Shown in pieces: positions 32,721 through 43,289 of a DNA stretch of 64,000 nt (within the stretch, counting starts at the first letter, position 1; every line of letters starts with the position of its first letter). The stretch is from Labia minor (Eukaryota; Arthropoda; Insecta; Dermaptera; Spongiphoridae): contig OY720345.1 of assembly GCA_963082975.1 (NCBI GenBank), positions 80,445,034-80,509,033 of the forward strand, written 5' to 3'. The position numbers and the translations under genes were made by a program. Below the pieces are notes generated by a model. The model saw only the letters and a list, made by a program, of their open reading frames with translations, made no database searches and was not told the DNA's origin.

Positions 32721-33120
32721 TTAAAATATCAGTTAACCGGAAGTAGCACTTTATTACATTCTAAATATTCATTCACAACTCTTTATACCTATTTATATGC
32801 GGGAAAGTCTAGGGGAGGACACTCCCGTTTATTTTTATTTAAACAGATAAGTTTTCAATATAAATAAATCAAAAACTAAATGATCACAATAAAAATCAAA
32901 AAATTATATAATTTAGATTATCTAATTAGTTTTTCCCAATGTGGACGATAACGTCTGGAATATCTACAGGGAGATGCTAAACGTATTGGGAGGTTCGATG
33001 ACATCTATATATTTCTAATATTTTAAAATTTAAATTTAAAATCCATCTTACTAAATAAATAATTACTAAATAAATAATGTACTATTGAAAAAAAAATAAA
33101 CAATTAAATTCCTAAAAACT

Positions 33121-33590
33121 ATATCTATCTATCTCTGTGGCTCTATGGAACTCGAAATTTCTTGTCCGCAGCAACCACACTTCTCCAAGTGTCCCTATTC
33201 TGAACCACAACCCTCCAATCCCTATACGCTCCCTTCTCTCTCACGTCCTTTCCCAGATTATCCACCCACCGTGTCCTTATTCTTCCAAGTGGACGTTTCC
33301 CACTAAAATAATAATTCTATTATATTTTTAAATTTCATAATTTTACTTGATTACGATTGTAATCTCATTAAAGTTTGCCATTCTTTCCTCCCCCATTCTA
33401 GCCACATGTCCTCTCGATTTTATAATTCTAACTATATCTGGAGATGCATAGAGGTCATGCAATTCCTCGTTATGCAATCTTCGTCATTCCCCGGTGACCC
33501 CCCTATAAATGCTTCGCAGAATCATATTCTCAAATACTCTAAATCTACTCTCGTCACCTAAGGTCATAGATAGATAGATAATTCAATAAT
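33121..33590 (-). pseudogene. LINE 3' end with (GATA)n tail
   Basis: Antisense LINE C-terminus. On the - strand, from 33590, it reads SRFRVFEN-type sequence, the HNEELHDLY and IVRIIKSR regions, then ARMGEER and GKR, in broken frames. It ends at ATAGAGCCACAGAG followed by (ATAG)n at 33121-33134. About 60 bases near 33308-33370 are replaced by unrelated AT-rich sequence. Another GATA run at 33569-33583 lies at the upstream edge. Confidence 0.75.
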
Positions 33591-33599
33591 ATTTATATA

Positions 33600-35095
33600 T
33601 CTTTATAACACTGCTAAAAACATAATTTACATATGCAATTCAAAACATTTTTTTTAAATATAAAACAAACAAAATTACAAAAATAAATTTAATACTCAGA
33701 TTTGAAGAAATCATGTCCTGGCGATATTGTAATAAGTCAATTATGTTCTTGAATTTTACTGTTGTAATTTGTCTGATATTATATTCTATTAAGTGGTGTA
33801 ATATAATATTTTCTAACTCTAGTAATAAATTAAGGAGTTTAAAATGTATTCATTCCTTGATGTCTTATAGAAAGTATTTTACGGTTTATTTCTGACAAAA
33901 CTTATTCAACACATTTTTAACCAGTTTTAGTGATTGTCTGTTCCAATTCTTTAACATTCTAATTATTCTATCTTAATTTAAGTATAATTCAACTTAAAAA
34001 TACTACTGCAAACTTATGGGTCCAGAATGATTGTATTTACTCGGAATTTAAGTAATCTTAAAGGCTTTATTGATAGACAACTTGAAGTTGTACATAGAAT
34101 TATAGAACTACGCATAACCCATTGCCAGCTCTTGCATTTACGGAGCCCTGGGATATAAAATAAATTGATCTCCCTCCCCGCATATTCTTAAAAAGTATTA
34201 CATCATAACCAAATTGCCGGTATCAAATTTAACATTTCGGTTTGCCGCCCGGAGAAATGCTTGATTTGCCGCCCTCTAGAGCGGACGCTGATAAAGATAT
34301 ATGAAAAATGCATCCCGGAAATGAATCGTGAATTTGAGTACTTTATAAACTCTCGATAAACTTATAATTTGAACAATTAACAACAAAAATGATTAGATCA
34401 TTGAAAATTAAAATTCATTAAAATAAATCTTTAATCTTAAATTTTCTATTCAAAAACCTAATTTTATTTTATCAAAATTCATTCATCAATAAATATTTAT
34501 TTAATTTTATAAATGTCCTTTCTCGAATATTTTTGTGATTCGAAATGTGAATTTCCCAAAATGCTGCAATGTCATTTCTTGGAAATGAAAATATTTCTTT
34601 ATATGAGTTATAAATCCAACATTTATTAAAATTTCAAATTAAGATAGGATTTAATAAATAAAACATTGATACTACTATAATTAATATATGGTATGAATCA
34701 AAATTAAAGAAATTAATTTTGAATACCAATTTAATTTTAAATGATTGACAGTTTTTACGACCTGAAAAAGTTGTGTCAACCCTCGAGTCCTCTAGGGCTA
34801 AGGTAATAAACACACACTTTGTGAATGTGTTAGTAAATTAGAGGGGAGGCTATGCTATACTAGCTCAACCTAGCTTAATATAAATTTTCTCCATGGTATG
34901 GTATGATGGTGGAATTATGCGGTATGATATGATTTGTGCACAAAAAAGAGATTATGACTGATCTCACATTTTGTGGCTTCATGAATTTTGTTAAATAAAA
35001 CAAAAATTTTCAAATAAAATAGGAAAAAAATGTTTTACTAAAGAGCAAATACTTATTATTCTTTGAAGGGAGGGCACAAATCTTTTATCCTTATT
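33600..35095. other. AT-rich stretch, one possible hAT-like patch
   Basis: No gene recognised. At 34120-34290 a GC-richer patch with GCCGCCC and CTCTAGAGCGGACGCTG resembles the end of a hAT-like element, but a matching opposite end and target duplication were not found. Confidence 0.4.
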
Positions 35096-35149
35096 TTATT
35101 TATTATTATTATTATCATTATTATTATCATTATTATTATTATAAAAAGG

Positions 35150-35390
35150 CGTCACAGAGTGAGAGGTTATCGAAGCTGCCTCACATACGGTAAAGGAATT
35201 TCTCTCGCTGGGGTCTATGGGAAGGAGTCAACCCAGCCTCCGGGATCAAAATTGGGAAAGCTACTTGATAGCGCCTCCGATGAAGAAAATCTAGGTAAAG
35301 GTTGATAGGACCCGCTCTACTGATCATAGGAAACCTAAATGATACAGACTTGATAGGCGTTGTTCTTGCATACAAAGTCAGAGAATTTTT
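35150..35390 (+). mobile_element. tRNA-derived SINE, second family, copy 1 (B-box lost)
   Basis: The head GGCGTCACAGAGTGAGAGG matches the other two full copies at 40.2 and 48.4 kb. The part that should carry the B-box (GGTTCAAGTCCC) is deleted between CCTCACATACGG and TAAAGGAATTTCTC. The body CAACCCAGCCTCCGGGATCA, GCTACTTGATAGCGCC and GATCATAGGAAACC follows, ending CAGAGAATTTTTTATTATT. It is inserted in a TTA-rich microsatellite, so a target duplication cannot be read. Confidence 0.75.
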
Positions 35391-35399
35391 TATTATTAT

Positions 35400-36515
35400 T
35401 ATTATTACATAATACACGTAGTATAGACATTCTATATACTGCCTGTATAGTATTTGTATCACAATTAAAGGAGCATATACACATGTAAATTTATTGATAA
35501 ATAAACACAAATAATAAATAAATAAATATTCTAATACTATTAGAGTAGGTTTTAAGATAACATCCGGAGCTTTAATCTAAAATAAATAAATACATTAAAG
35601 TTATTGTTTTTGGGAAATCTTTTTTTTTTTAAAAAAAAAGAGAAACTTGAAAAGAAAATTTCTAGTAATAAATAAAATTGAAAGAGTGAAATTTATTTTT
35701 GTTTTCTCTTTTTAATCGTCAATTATTTTAATTATGTCTTTTGATATCTTACGATTATAGAAAAATGCAAAAACAAGAAATTTAGCGCCCCGTGATAAAA
35801 GGCATTCTTTTATCCACCCTGAGGCCTGCCTGCAGTCATTCTATATATTTTTCTAATAATAAATTTCCTTTCATAATAGAATTAAAAATCATCCTAGTAT
35901 AAAATATTTTTTATTCTTTAAACAACATGAAAATCACCTGGATGGGAAATAAAAATTTGATATTTCACATTCCTTGGTTTTGTTTTTGAACTGAGTTAAT
36001 GGAGTGGAGAATTTCCATTTCGTTGGCATTAAAAAAATATTAGTATATTCACTTTTTACTTAATTAATTTTATGCAAATGAAATTAAGATTCTCTTTGGT
36101 TTCTAATTTAAAAAAGAAGACGCTATGCCAATGCGACTTTTTTTTTATTTTAATTTAAACACAAATGTTTACAGAAGAATTTCAAATCGTGAAAAATGTT
36201 TGAAATCAGGCTGAGAGACGAAATTCTTTTTCTATATCCATTAAATTAATAAATGGAAATAACAAATGCACAAACATTATTTGTATAATGTGTGTGTGTT
36301 GTTCATGATTTATTAGATAGAATTGACTTTTATCTCTGAATTTATTTATTTATTTATTTTTTAATAAATAATTAATACAAACATTATTTTTGTGTAGGTT
36401 GAATAATAATTTTAAGTTGTTGTTGTTGAATATACATTAAATGAAATATTTTTAATAATTTAAAAGTCTATAAATTATAATATACCTTTTTATTTCGTTT
36501 TTTTGATAAAAAAAA
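35400..36515. other. AT-rich stretch, no gene seen
   Basis: Contains (TTA)n adjoining the SINE tail and T-rich runs. Nothing else recognised. Confidence 0.5.
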
Positions 36516-36517
36516 AA

Positions 36518-36970
36518 CCGGAGTGTCTCCACTCGAATATCTCGCAAATTTGAATTGGATTAAATAACAAAATATATTATATTTAAATTAAATTTAATTA
36601 ATTATATATTATAAATAATAAATATTAAACGAGCGCATGTTTTGCTCTTTGTTGATGGCACCACGTCACGTGTTGGCGCGTGAGATTTGCAATGTTAAAA
36701 AATTAATTCCGGTACTTTCAGCGATTCAATCAAGCTGAAATTCTATATATAGCAGTTTTATACAATTATTAATCATGTGAAAAATTATCAAACATATATC
36801 TTTATTTTTACGGTCACTTTAGAAGAAAAATATCAAAATGTTGTAAGTAATGACCCTCTTCCGGTTGAGCTACATTTCTCAAAAGTTGATAGAAAACTAC
36901 AAATTTTGAATCATGCCCATGTACCAAATTTCATCATTCTAGCTCAAATCGTTTTTGCGTAATCTTGGTT

Positions 36971-37014
<44 letters not shown>

Positions 37015-37049
37015 CACACAGATATTTTTCTCAACCTTGGTGAAAATGA
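36518..37049 (-). mobile_element. Family B copy 5, 5' truncated, with (CA)n expansion
   Basis: The 3' hairpin GAGTG-tctc-CACTC is intact; the adjacent SIR reads AATATCTCGC (one change). CACGTCACGTGTTGGCGC (36661), CTATATATAG (36742), and the CCGGTTGAGCTACATTTC and TACCAAATTTCATC boxes follow. The microsatellite position has become (CA)n at 36975-37012. The element stops at GGTGAAAATG, so the 5' SIR/hairpin is missing. Confidence 0.8.
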
Positions 37050-37774
37050 TCCAGGATCATCTAGCAAAACAAGGAATATTGCCGTACTTTTCTTAATTTG
37101 TTAATGAAAATAATTTCACTTGTACTTATTCCAATGACTGATTGTGTTTAACTAACAATTTGGGTTTCTACATATTTTATTTCATTAATTTCCTCTTGCC
37201 TATAACTTACAGTAGACTTTTATTCTCTAGTTACTTAGTTAATTGAATCTTTATCTGTAATATCGATCGAAAAGTCAAAAAAACACTTTCCTAAAACGGT
37301 TCTATCTCCTTTATATTTATATTGTCTTACCGCCAGGTCTTTGTTCTCCAACAAATTTTTTTATAAAAAAATAACCTTAAACAGGTATACATAGGTTTAT
37401 TTATCATTACTGCAATTAGACTTTGTTGAATTTTTCCACTTGATTTGTAGTCCAGTGAAAGGGATGTATTTATATTATTAATATGTATGACTTTGATCAA
37501 AGATGACTACTTTTTCAAAAAATAAAAGAAAGAATTCTTTCTAATATTCAACTTACCTTCAACAACATTATATCAATTTAATTATTTCCAAATATATATA
37601 TTTTTTTTTTCAAATAATTAATCTATTATTTTGATATAATTGAATCATTCACATAGTAATTTGTCTATTTCTTGTTCTTTTCTTCATTGCTCAAATACCT
37701 ATTGTTTCTGAATAAAACAAAAATTTAAATGCTTTTCGATAATTTTGTTTTTTTCACTGTAGTCTCCTTTGATC
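37050..37774. other. AT-rich stretch, no gene seen
   Basis: No recognisable feature beyond a short (AT)n/T-run near 37590. Confidence 0.5.
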
Positions 37775-38060
37775 TTTTTACACTTCTATAATTTTTTTAT
37801 CCCTTCCAAAAAATAAGATTGGTCGAGAATATCAAAATAGGTATTTGTTTGAAAAATGATTTTATCGTTGGAGTCAAATCTCTTTCCGATGAGCCATTTC
37901 TTCAGGTTTGAAAACAAAAAATATTCACTCGGGGCTAAATCGGGAGAATAGGGCGGATGATGGAGTAATTCCTATCCCAATTCATAGATTTCCATGAAAA
38001 TTCACTTTTTCCATTTTCTTCTCCAATCACGAGGTATCTGCTATTATAATGGATGCCAAA
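37775..38060 (-). pseudogene. Mariner transposase C-terminal relic with DD-E type third residue
   Basis: On the - strand one frame reads EIYELG, a stop in place of Trp, ELLHHPPYSPDLAPSEYFLF, then LKKWLIGKRFDSNDK, FQTNTYFDILDQ and SYFLEGIKKL. The third catalytic position is Glu (PSEY) where most mariners have Asp. Its upstream junction (CTCCAATCACGAGGTA) is the same as in the deleted mariner at 9.27-9.74 kb, which has lost exactly this catalytic block. TIRs are not present. Confidence 0.8.
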
Positions 38061-38978
38061 AAAAAATAAAATAATCAATAAAATAATATCACTGTCTATA
38101 TAAGAGCTGACGTGTCCCATCATGAGCCAGTCCGCTTGAATCGGAGCAAGCGTACGGTACTTGAAAACGACTGCAGAATAAGCAGTCGAAACGTTGTACA
38201 ATTATTTTAATTTAATAAATAATTTTATACAAATAATGTGGTCTTTTAATAAAAATTCCCTTAATAATTATCAAAATAACCACAAAATCTTTAATAAATA
38301 CAATATCCATAAATTTAACTAATATGCGTTTGAAAATAAATGTTTTTGGTTTTTTTTTTGCAAATTTTAATGAAAAATAATTTTCTTATAATTATTTAAA
38401 AAAAAATGTAAATTCCCTCCTTTCAAATGTGCTGGGATGTTCAAAGAGAACAAATCTATTCAGATTCAAGCTTTCTAGTAAATATACTAAGAAAATATTA
38501 GCTAAATTTTCCAAGTTGATAAATGAGTTCATTTGTGATGTTTAAACAATCGAATCGGTGAAGCGTTTTTAGTTTCATTTGATGACTAAACTTGGCCGAC
38601 GAATATAAAAATGAATGTTCATTCTTCCATTTATCATTCTTGACATTTACTGAACATATGCAAACGAGTATATTCTCTCTCCTCTCTTTATTATCCCTCG
38701 AGCAATTGCTTTATAAATAAATAATTTGATAAAATTAAATAGTTAATGAATATATTTACTTAGGAAAGATTAATGTTCTATGTAAAATACATATCTATAT
38801 TGGTTAATCTATCTATCTATGATTGACGGGAATCTAATCTAATACGCGTATATAAACATAAATAATCTTAGATCAACTTGGGAAATACACGAAAAGATTT
38901 TAAACAAGTTTTAAATAAATTATCAAATACTTTTGAATGATATTAAAATATTTCTTACCTGCACATCCATATTAATAA
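38061..38978. other. AT-rich stretch; possible retroelement remnant at 38110-38200
   Basis: At 38105-38200 a mixed-composition patch (GAGCCAGTCCGCTTGAATC, GTCGAAACGTTGTAC) looks unlike its surroundings, but I could not assign it. The remainder is AT-rich. Confidence 0.4.
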
Positions 38979-39195
38979 TGTATCTATCTATCTCTATTGC
39001 TCTACAAAGTTCTTGGCCACAGCAACCATATTTCTCCAAGTGTCCCTATCTTGGGCTACATCCATCCAACTCCTACCCTCCCCAATCTCTCACGTCGCTT
39101 CCTAAATTGGCCACTCACCGCGCTCTTGGTCTTCCAATCGGACATTTCTCAATTGGTCTCCCCACCAATATATTTTTCGCCATTCTTTGTCAATT
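38979..39195 (-). pseudogene. LINE 3' end with (GATA)n tail
   Basis: Short antisense LINE tail: on the - strand ARMGE-less fragment KNILVGRP.., GRP region, then the conserved 3' stretch ending AGAGATAGATAGATAC. It is severely 5' truncated, as usual for LINE copies. The GATA run is at 38980-38993. Confidence 0.7.
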
Positions 39196-39579
39196 TTCAA
39201 TGTTCAGTCCTCCAACGTAAAAAAATGAATAAATAAATATAATTCATAGAAATTATCTTTTTATTAATTTAGATGTGACTTCTAAAAAAGATAATAAATA
39301 AATTGGAAAATAAATTTAACTTGTTTAATCAAAGTGAAATCTCAAACCAATTCTTATATTTTGAATGATTTCAGTAATTAATTGGGTTTAACATGCGATT
39401 TCTTTATTAGTTTTCGAAAAATTTCAATTAATTAGTATTTTTTCCACTTACACACACATTTATTGATAGAAAAATTGATACATTAAAATCAGGTTGTCAA
39501 ATAAATAAATGAATGATAATTATTTAAGAATTTATGTAATCATGAAAATAGAACAGAAATTTTTTTCTGAATAATTTAA

Positions 39580-40230
39580 TCAATCTATCTATCTATCTCA
39601 GCGGCTCTATGGAACCCAAAAGTTCTTGGTCACAGCAATCACATTTCTCCCTATCCTGAGTCACAACCTCTCCCTTCTCTCTCACTCCCCTTTCTACATT
39701 GTCCACCCACTATGCCCTTGGTCTTCCAAGCGGACATTACCCAATCGGTCATCCCACCAATATATTTTTCGCCATTCTTTCCTCCCCCATTCTAGCCACG
39801 TTTCCTGCCCACCGCATCCTTCTCGATTTTATAATTCTAACTATATCTGGAGATGCATAGAGGTCATGCAATTCCTCGCTATGCAGTCTCCGCCACTCCC
39901 CTTCATCCTTCTTTATCCCATAAATGCTGCGAAGAATCCTATTCTCAAATAAAGAAAAAAAAATCCTCTGACTTTTGTACGTCGGTTATATCTATGATCA
40001 GTAGAACGAGTCCTCTCAACCTTTACCTTGATTTTCGTGATCGGAGGCGCTTCTTTTTATCAAGTAGCTATTCCCCAATATTGATCCCGGAGGCTGGGTT
40101 GACTCCGTCCCATAGACCCCAGCTAGAGATATTCCCTTACCAGGCCCGGGACTTGAACCCGGGACCATGTGAATGAGACAGCGAGGCTAGCCTCTCACCC
40201 AATGGCGTCTTCTCCTATTCTCAAATACTA
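39580..40230 (-). pseudogene. LINE 3' end interrupted by a SINE
   Basis: Antisense LINE C-terminus: on the - strand FENRILR (right of the SINE and repeated at its left as target duplication), ITRNC, ARMG.E, GRP.GK signatures in broken frames. It ends AGAGCCGCTGAGATAGATAG with (ATAG)n at 39583-39599. The SINE at 39952-40212 splits it, so the LINE is older. Confidence 0.75.
39952..40212 (-). mobile_element. tRNA-derived SINE, second family, copy 2, with 15-bp target duplication
   Basis: Flanked by identical TCCTATTCTCAAATA at 39937-39951 and 40213-40227, a clear L1-type target-site duplication. On the - strand the head is GACGCCATTGGGTGAGAGG, with an A-box-like GAGAGGCTAGCCTCG and a B-box GGTTCAAGTCCCGGGCC (about 40143-40159). 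The body matches copies at 35.2 and 48.3 kb. The 3' tail is T-rich (CAGAGGATTTTTTTT). Probably mobilised by a LINE in trans. Confidence 0.9.
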
Positions 40231-40539
40231 ATATTAATAATGTATTTGAAATATTTTTTTTTTTAAATGAGACTCGTGTGATGGACACTCCATTTCATTT
40301 CTAATCGATAAACGTTCATGTTTTGCAATGTAATGTCATTCTAAACAGGAAATTTACTTTTTTTCATCTTATTAACGTTTGACATCTGCGATTTACCCTC
40401 AAAACGTGAAGATGAACATGATAAGAGGGGAAGAAAACAAAAAGATCACGGAGTAAATGTAATGAACCTTATAAATGGGGTTCCAAATCAGATATCCAGC
40501 AAAGTTATATGCTTTCAGCTTGTAGAGAATACAGATATT

Positions 40540-40705
40540 GGTAGCAAACCATTAATTCGCACCAAGATTCATCAATTGGATAAATTCAATGGTGATATCA
40601 AACGGAAGCGCCTAAAGTTGGTGAATTATCAACATGCTATATTTCATGATGATAACATAATATTATTTACACATAAAACTTTGATCATTGCTCAAAAGTT
40701 GTTGT
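40540..40705 (+). pseudogene. Mariner transposase fragment (second catalytic block)
   Basis: One frame reads SKPLIRTKIHQLDKFNGDIK, RKRLKLVNYQ and HAIFHDDNI, matching the usual YC.QLDKLNEAIK and KRPELVN...IFHDNA order of mariners in the clade of the 37.8-kb relic. The catalytic Asp is retained (HDDN). Similarity beyond 40660 is weak and there are no TIRs. The surrounding frame extends from 40462 to a stop at 40707. Confidence 0.55.
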
Positions 40706-40709
40706 AATA

Positions 40710-42340
40710 TGCATAGTACTATTATATATATATATATATATATCGCATGATCAATATGTAGTATATTAAATCAGACATTGATAAACACTTTTTATAGTAA
40801 AACCTTTTTATTTTATTTTTATTAATGATCAAATCATCTTATAAAGTAAACAAGTATTAGCTCTTTGGAAGGTTGTTACACATATGTTGTTGTCTAGAAG
40901 ATGAAAATGTTTGCAAATAAAGAAAGGGAGATTTTTCTTTATTTATAGGTAAAACGCATTATTCACTTTATTTATTTAGACTCCAACAAAAAGCGTCAAC
41001 AAACATAATTTATATATGAATGTAACTCAAAAATAAAAGAAAATAAATTAAATAAACGAATTTAAAACTTTTGAGATATTCCTTTTTTTTTTGTTTATTA
41101 ATTATACTGAATATTATTAAATGTGTGAATAAATTCTTAAGAGATCAATTTATTCAAAGAAAAGTGTTGAGAAAGAACACTTTCGACATTATAATATAAA
41201 AATGAGAATAAACTAACAAAATTATATTCTTCAAATGAAATTTACTAATTAGATTCCTAAAAAATATAAAAGGGTTGATATATAAAGAAAATAATCAAAT
41301 TTATCCAAATAATGTATGATTAATTAAAATGATAAAAATAATATTATTGTATATTTTTACTGAATAATAAAAAGTTATATTATAATTTATTTGATATGTA
41401 TAGAAAATCAAAATTTACTGTTAAATTTAAATTTCTTTTGTTCAAAGTAAAATTGTAATTTTAAATTTATTTCATATTCCTTATAAAAAATACATATTTA
41501 TTATCTAGTCTATAGATTAGGATTAATATCTGTTATAAAAAATCACCTTTAATGTTTATTTAGAGCGGTTCAATTTGTTTAAGTTAGAAATTTTATATGT
41601 ATAAATTTTATTTTGTAAAATAAAATTGTATTCATAAAATTTTCATAAAATTTAACCAAAATCTTTGTTTAATAATGCAAATTTTGGATTGTATCAAAAT
41701 TATTTCATCAATTAAATTGTAACATAATAAATAAATAACCAAAAATAAAAAAATAATAAATAAATGATCATAAATGTAATAAATAAATTCGTGGTCATCA
41801 TCATTTATTTGCTAGAATGTGATGTAAGTATAATAGGTTGATTTATCAAAAATAATAACAAAATCAATTTATTTATTATTTATTTATTTATTTACTTGAC
41901 ATGGATTTAAAGCAGTTTTGTTTGGACAATTAAGAACAATAACGATTTAAACACTTATTTGAAAAATCTATATAATATAAAAAAAATAACATCAAGTGAA
42001 ATTTATATATTCTATTAAAAAGGTGAAAGAAATATTTCTATTCTTCATTGAATGGGTGTTAATATCCTTTCTCTCTCTACTTATATAAAAGAGATGAGAT
42101 AAAATTTCTATTAAAATAGTATTCTAAAGTATACGTGAATATAGCCCAAGTTAATAATAATTCCTTTTAAGGGTGGGGAGCTCCATCCCTCTTAGCCCCC
42201 CCCCCAAAAAAAAAAAAATAAAAACACTTATCCTTTTAATTTAAAAAAAAAAGAATAAGAAGAATGTTTGATTATTCTGTTATGATTTGTTTTAAAAAAC
42301 ATTTGAATTAGTAATAATGAATTAATGGAATCCTGAGGGG
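40710..42340. other. AT-rich stretch, no gene seen
   Basis: (AT)n at 40721-40742; C-run and A-run at 42199-42220. The part nearest 42340 would be the 5' part of an intron if the first exon at 42359-42428 is real. Confidence 0.5.
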
Positions 42341-42358
42341 AGGAAGAAGAAGAAGTAC

Positions 42359-42428
42359 CTGTTGGAGGAGCTGCCCATCCACTGAAGAAGAGCATGACGA
42401 GGACCAAAACGACATTCAATGCCAGCAT
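42359..42428 (-). CDS. Candidate first coding exon with signal peptide
   Basis: On the - strand an ATG at 42428-42426 opens MLALNVVLVLVMLFFSGWAA then PPT, a textbook signal peptide: short N-region, hydrophobic core, Ala-X-Ala-like cleavage area around GWAAPP. The frame runs into CAACAG|GTACTT at 42364-42353, a good splice donor, and becomes Ser-repeat and then AT-rich sequence beyond it, as expected for an intron. The exon has 70 coding bases (phase 1 exit). A longer in-frame start exists at 42503 (MGFPHTHPRR), but I prefer 42428 because the hydrophobic core follows it at once. A secreted or membrane protein is implied; its identity is unknown. Confidence 0.5.
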
Positions 42429-42429
42429 G

Positions 42430-42740
42430 ACGCAAAAATAATCACTTGATATCACCGATGAAGAAACACTGTCCCTTCGTGGATGTGTGTGTGGGAATCC
42501 CAAGAGAGAGACAAAGAGTAAGAGAGAAAGAGATGAGAAAGTCTGGTAACAAGAATATAGATGGTGGTTTTTCCCCCGGCGGCAGCGCTGCTACTGACTG
42601 CCTCGGCAGCCACGGAACCAACCACCCCCAACCCCTCATCTCCTACCACTCTGTCTTGTTCGCACTCACTCCCCCACACCATCCACCCTCACCCTCCCTC
42701 CCTTCCCGATTTCAAGGTCTACGCATGCGTTCCCAATTGC
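42430..42740 (-). promoter_or_regulatory. GC-rich leader / promoter candidate upstream of the signal-peptide exon
   Basis: The strongest GC-rich island in the window directly precedes the candidate first exon (- strand). It includes GGCGGCAGCG at 42579, pyrimidine/GA tracts and CA repeats. An initiator-like AGGCAGTCAGTAGCAGCG (- strand) spans about 42589-42606; no TATA box is seen. Several overlapping open frames on both strands here come from GC-rich composition and are not called. Confidence 0.4.
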
Positions 42741-42844
42741 ACACACACCTAATATATCTAACCAAGGAAATTAATAGAAAAAATTTATAAATTTCATTTC
42801 TCTATTTCATTTATTTTATTGAAATTTCAATTTAAAAAAAAAAT

Positions 42845-43284
42845 CTGGAGTGTCTCCACTCGACTATCTCGCAAATTTGAATTGGATTAAATAACATATA
42901 TTAATTTAAATTAAATTAATTAAATTATAAATTAAAATTAATAAATAATATTTATTAGACTAGCGCATGTTTGGCTCTTTGTTGATGGCACCACGTCACG
43001 TGTTGGCGCGTGAAATTTGCAGTGTTAAAAAATTAATTTTGGTACTTTCAGCTATTCAATCAAGCTGAAATTCTATATATAGCAGTTTTATACAATTATT
43101 AATCATGTAAAAAATTATCAAACATATATCTTTATTTTTACCGTCACTTTAGAAGAAAAAAAATCAAAATGTTGTAAGTAATAACCCTCTTCCGATTGAG
43201 TTACATTTCTCAAAAGTTGATAGAAAACTATACATTTTGAATAATGCCCATGTACCAAATTTCATCATTCTAGCTCAAACCGTT
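42845..43284 (-). mobile_element. Family B copy 6, 5' half missing
   Basis: The 3' end is intact: CTGGAGTGTCTCCACTCG hairpin, ACTATCTCGC, CACGTCACGTGTTGGCGC (42991), CTATATATAG (43073), and the TACCAAATTTCATC box. It stops at AGCTCAAACCGTTT, just before the microsatellite position, so about a quarter of the element and its 5' SIR are absent. Confidence 0.8.
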
Positions 43285-43289
43285 TATAT

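Larger units (their letters stand above)
31728..32827 (+). mobile_element. Family C element with family A nested inside
   Basis: Begins after a T-run with ACTTTCCCGCATA (31728-31740), whose perfect complement TATGCGGGAAAGT is at 32796-32808. The 3' end follows with hairpin GGGAG-gaca-CTCCC (32813-32826) and a T-rich flank. Inside are TAAGGGAAGTATTG (31748-31761), CGAGATTTCGATAG, ATGTCTGTGTGTGTG plus (TATG)n microsatellite (31849-31910), the GAAATTTGGTACACC box (31950), the AACCGGAAGTGGTAC box (32015) and a second CCGGAAGT box (32162). Removing nested family A (32204-32720) leaves ~580 bp, the same size as families A and B. No coding sequence. Confidence 0.8.

Noticed and set aside
34120-34290. 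Possible hAT element with CTCTAGAGCGGACGCTG end
   Set aside because: No matching opposite end and no 8-bp duplication could be found.
38105-38200. Mixed-composition patch ending GTCGAAACGTTGTAC as a SINE or LINE tail
   Set aside because: No repeat partner in the window, no pol III boxes and no target duplication were visible.
42446-42790. Overlapping open frames on both strands of the GC-rich block
   Set aside because: They mirror each other across strands, are Pro/Ser/Thr-rich from CCC/TCC tracts, and contain no domain. Only the signal-peptide frame ending at a splice donor is kept.
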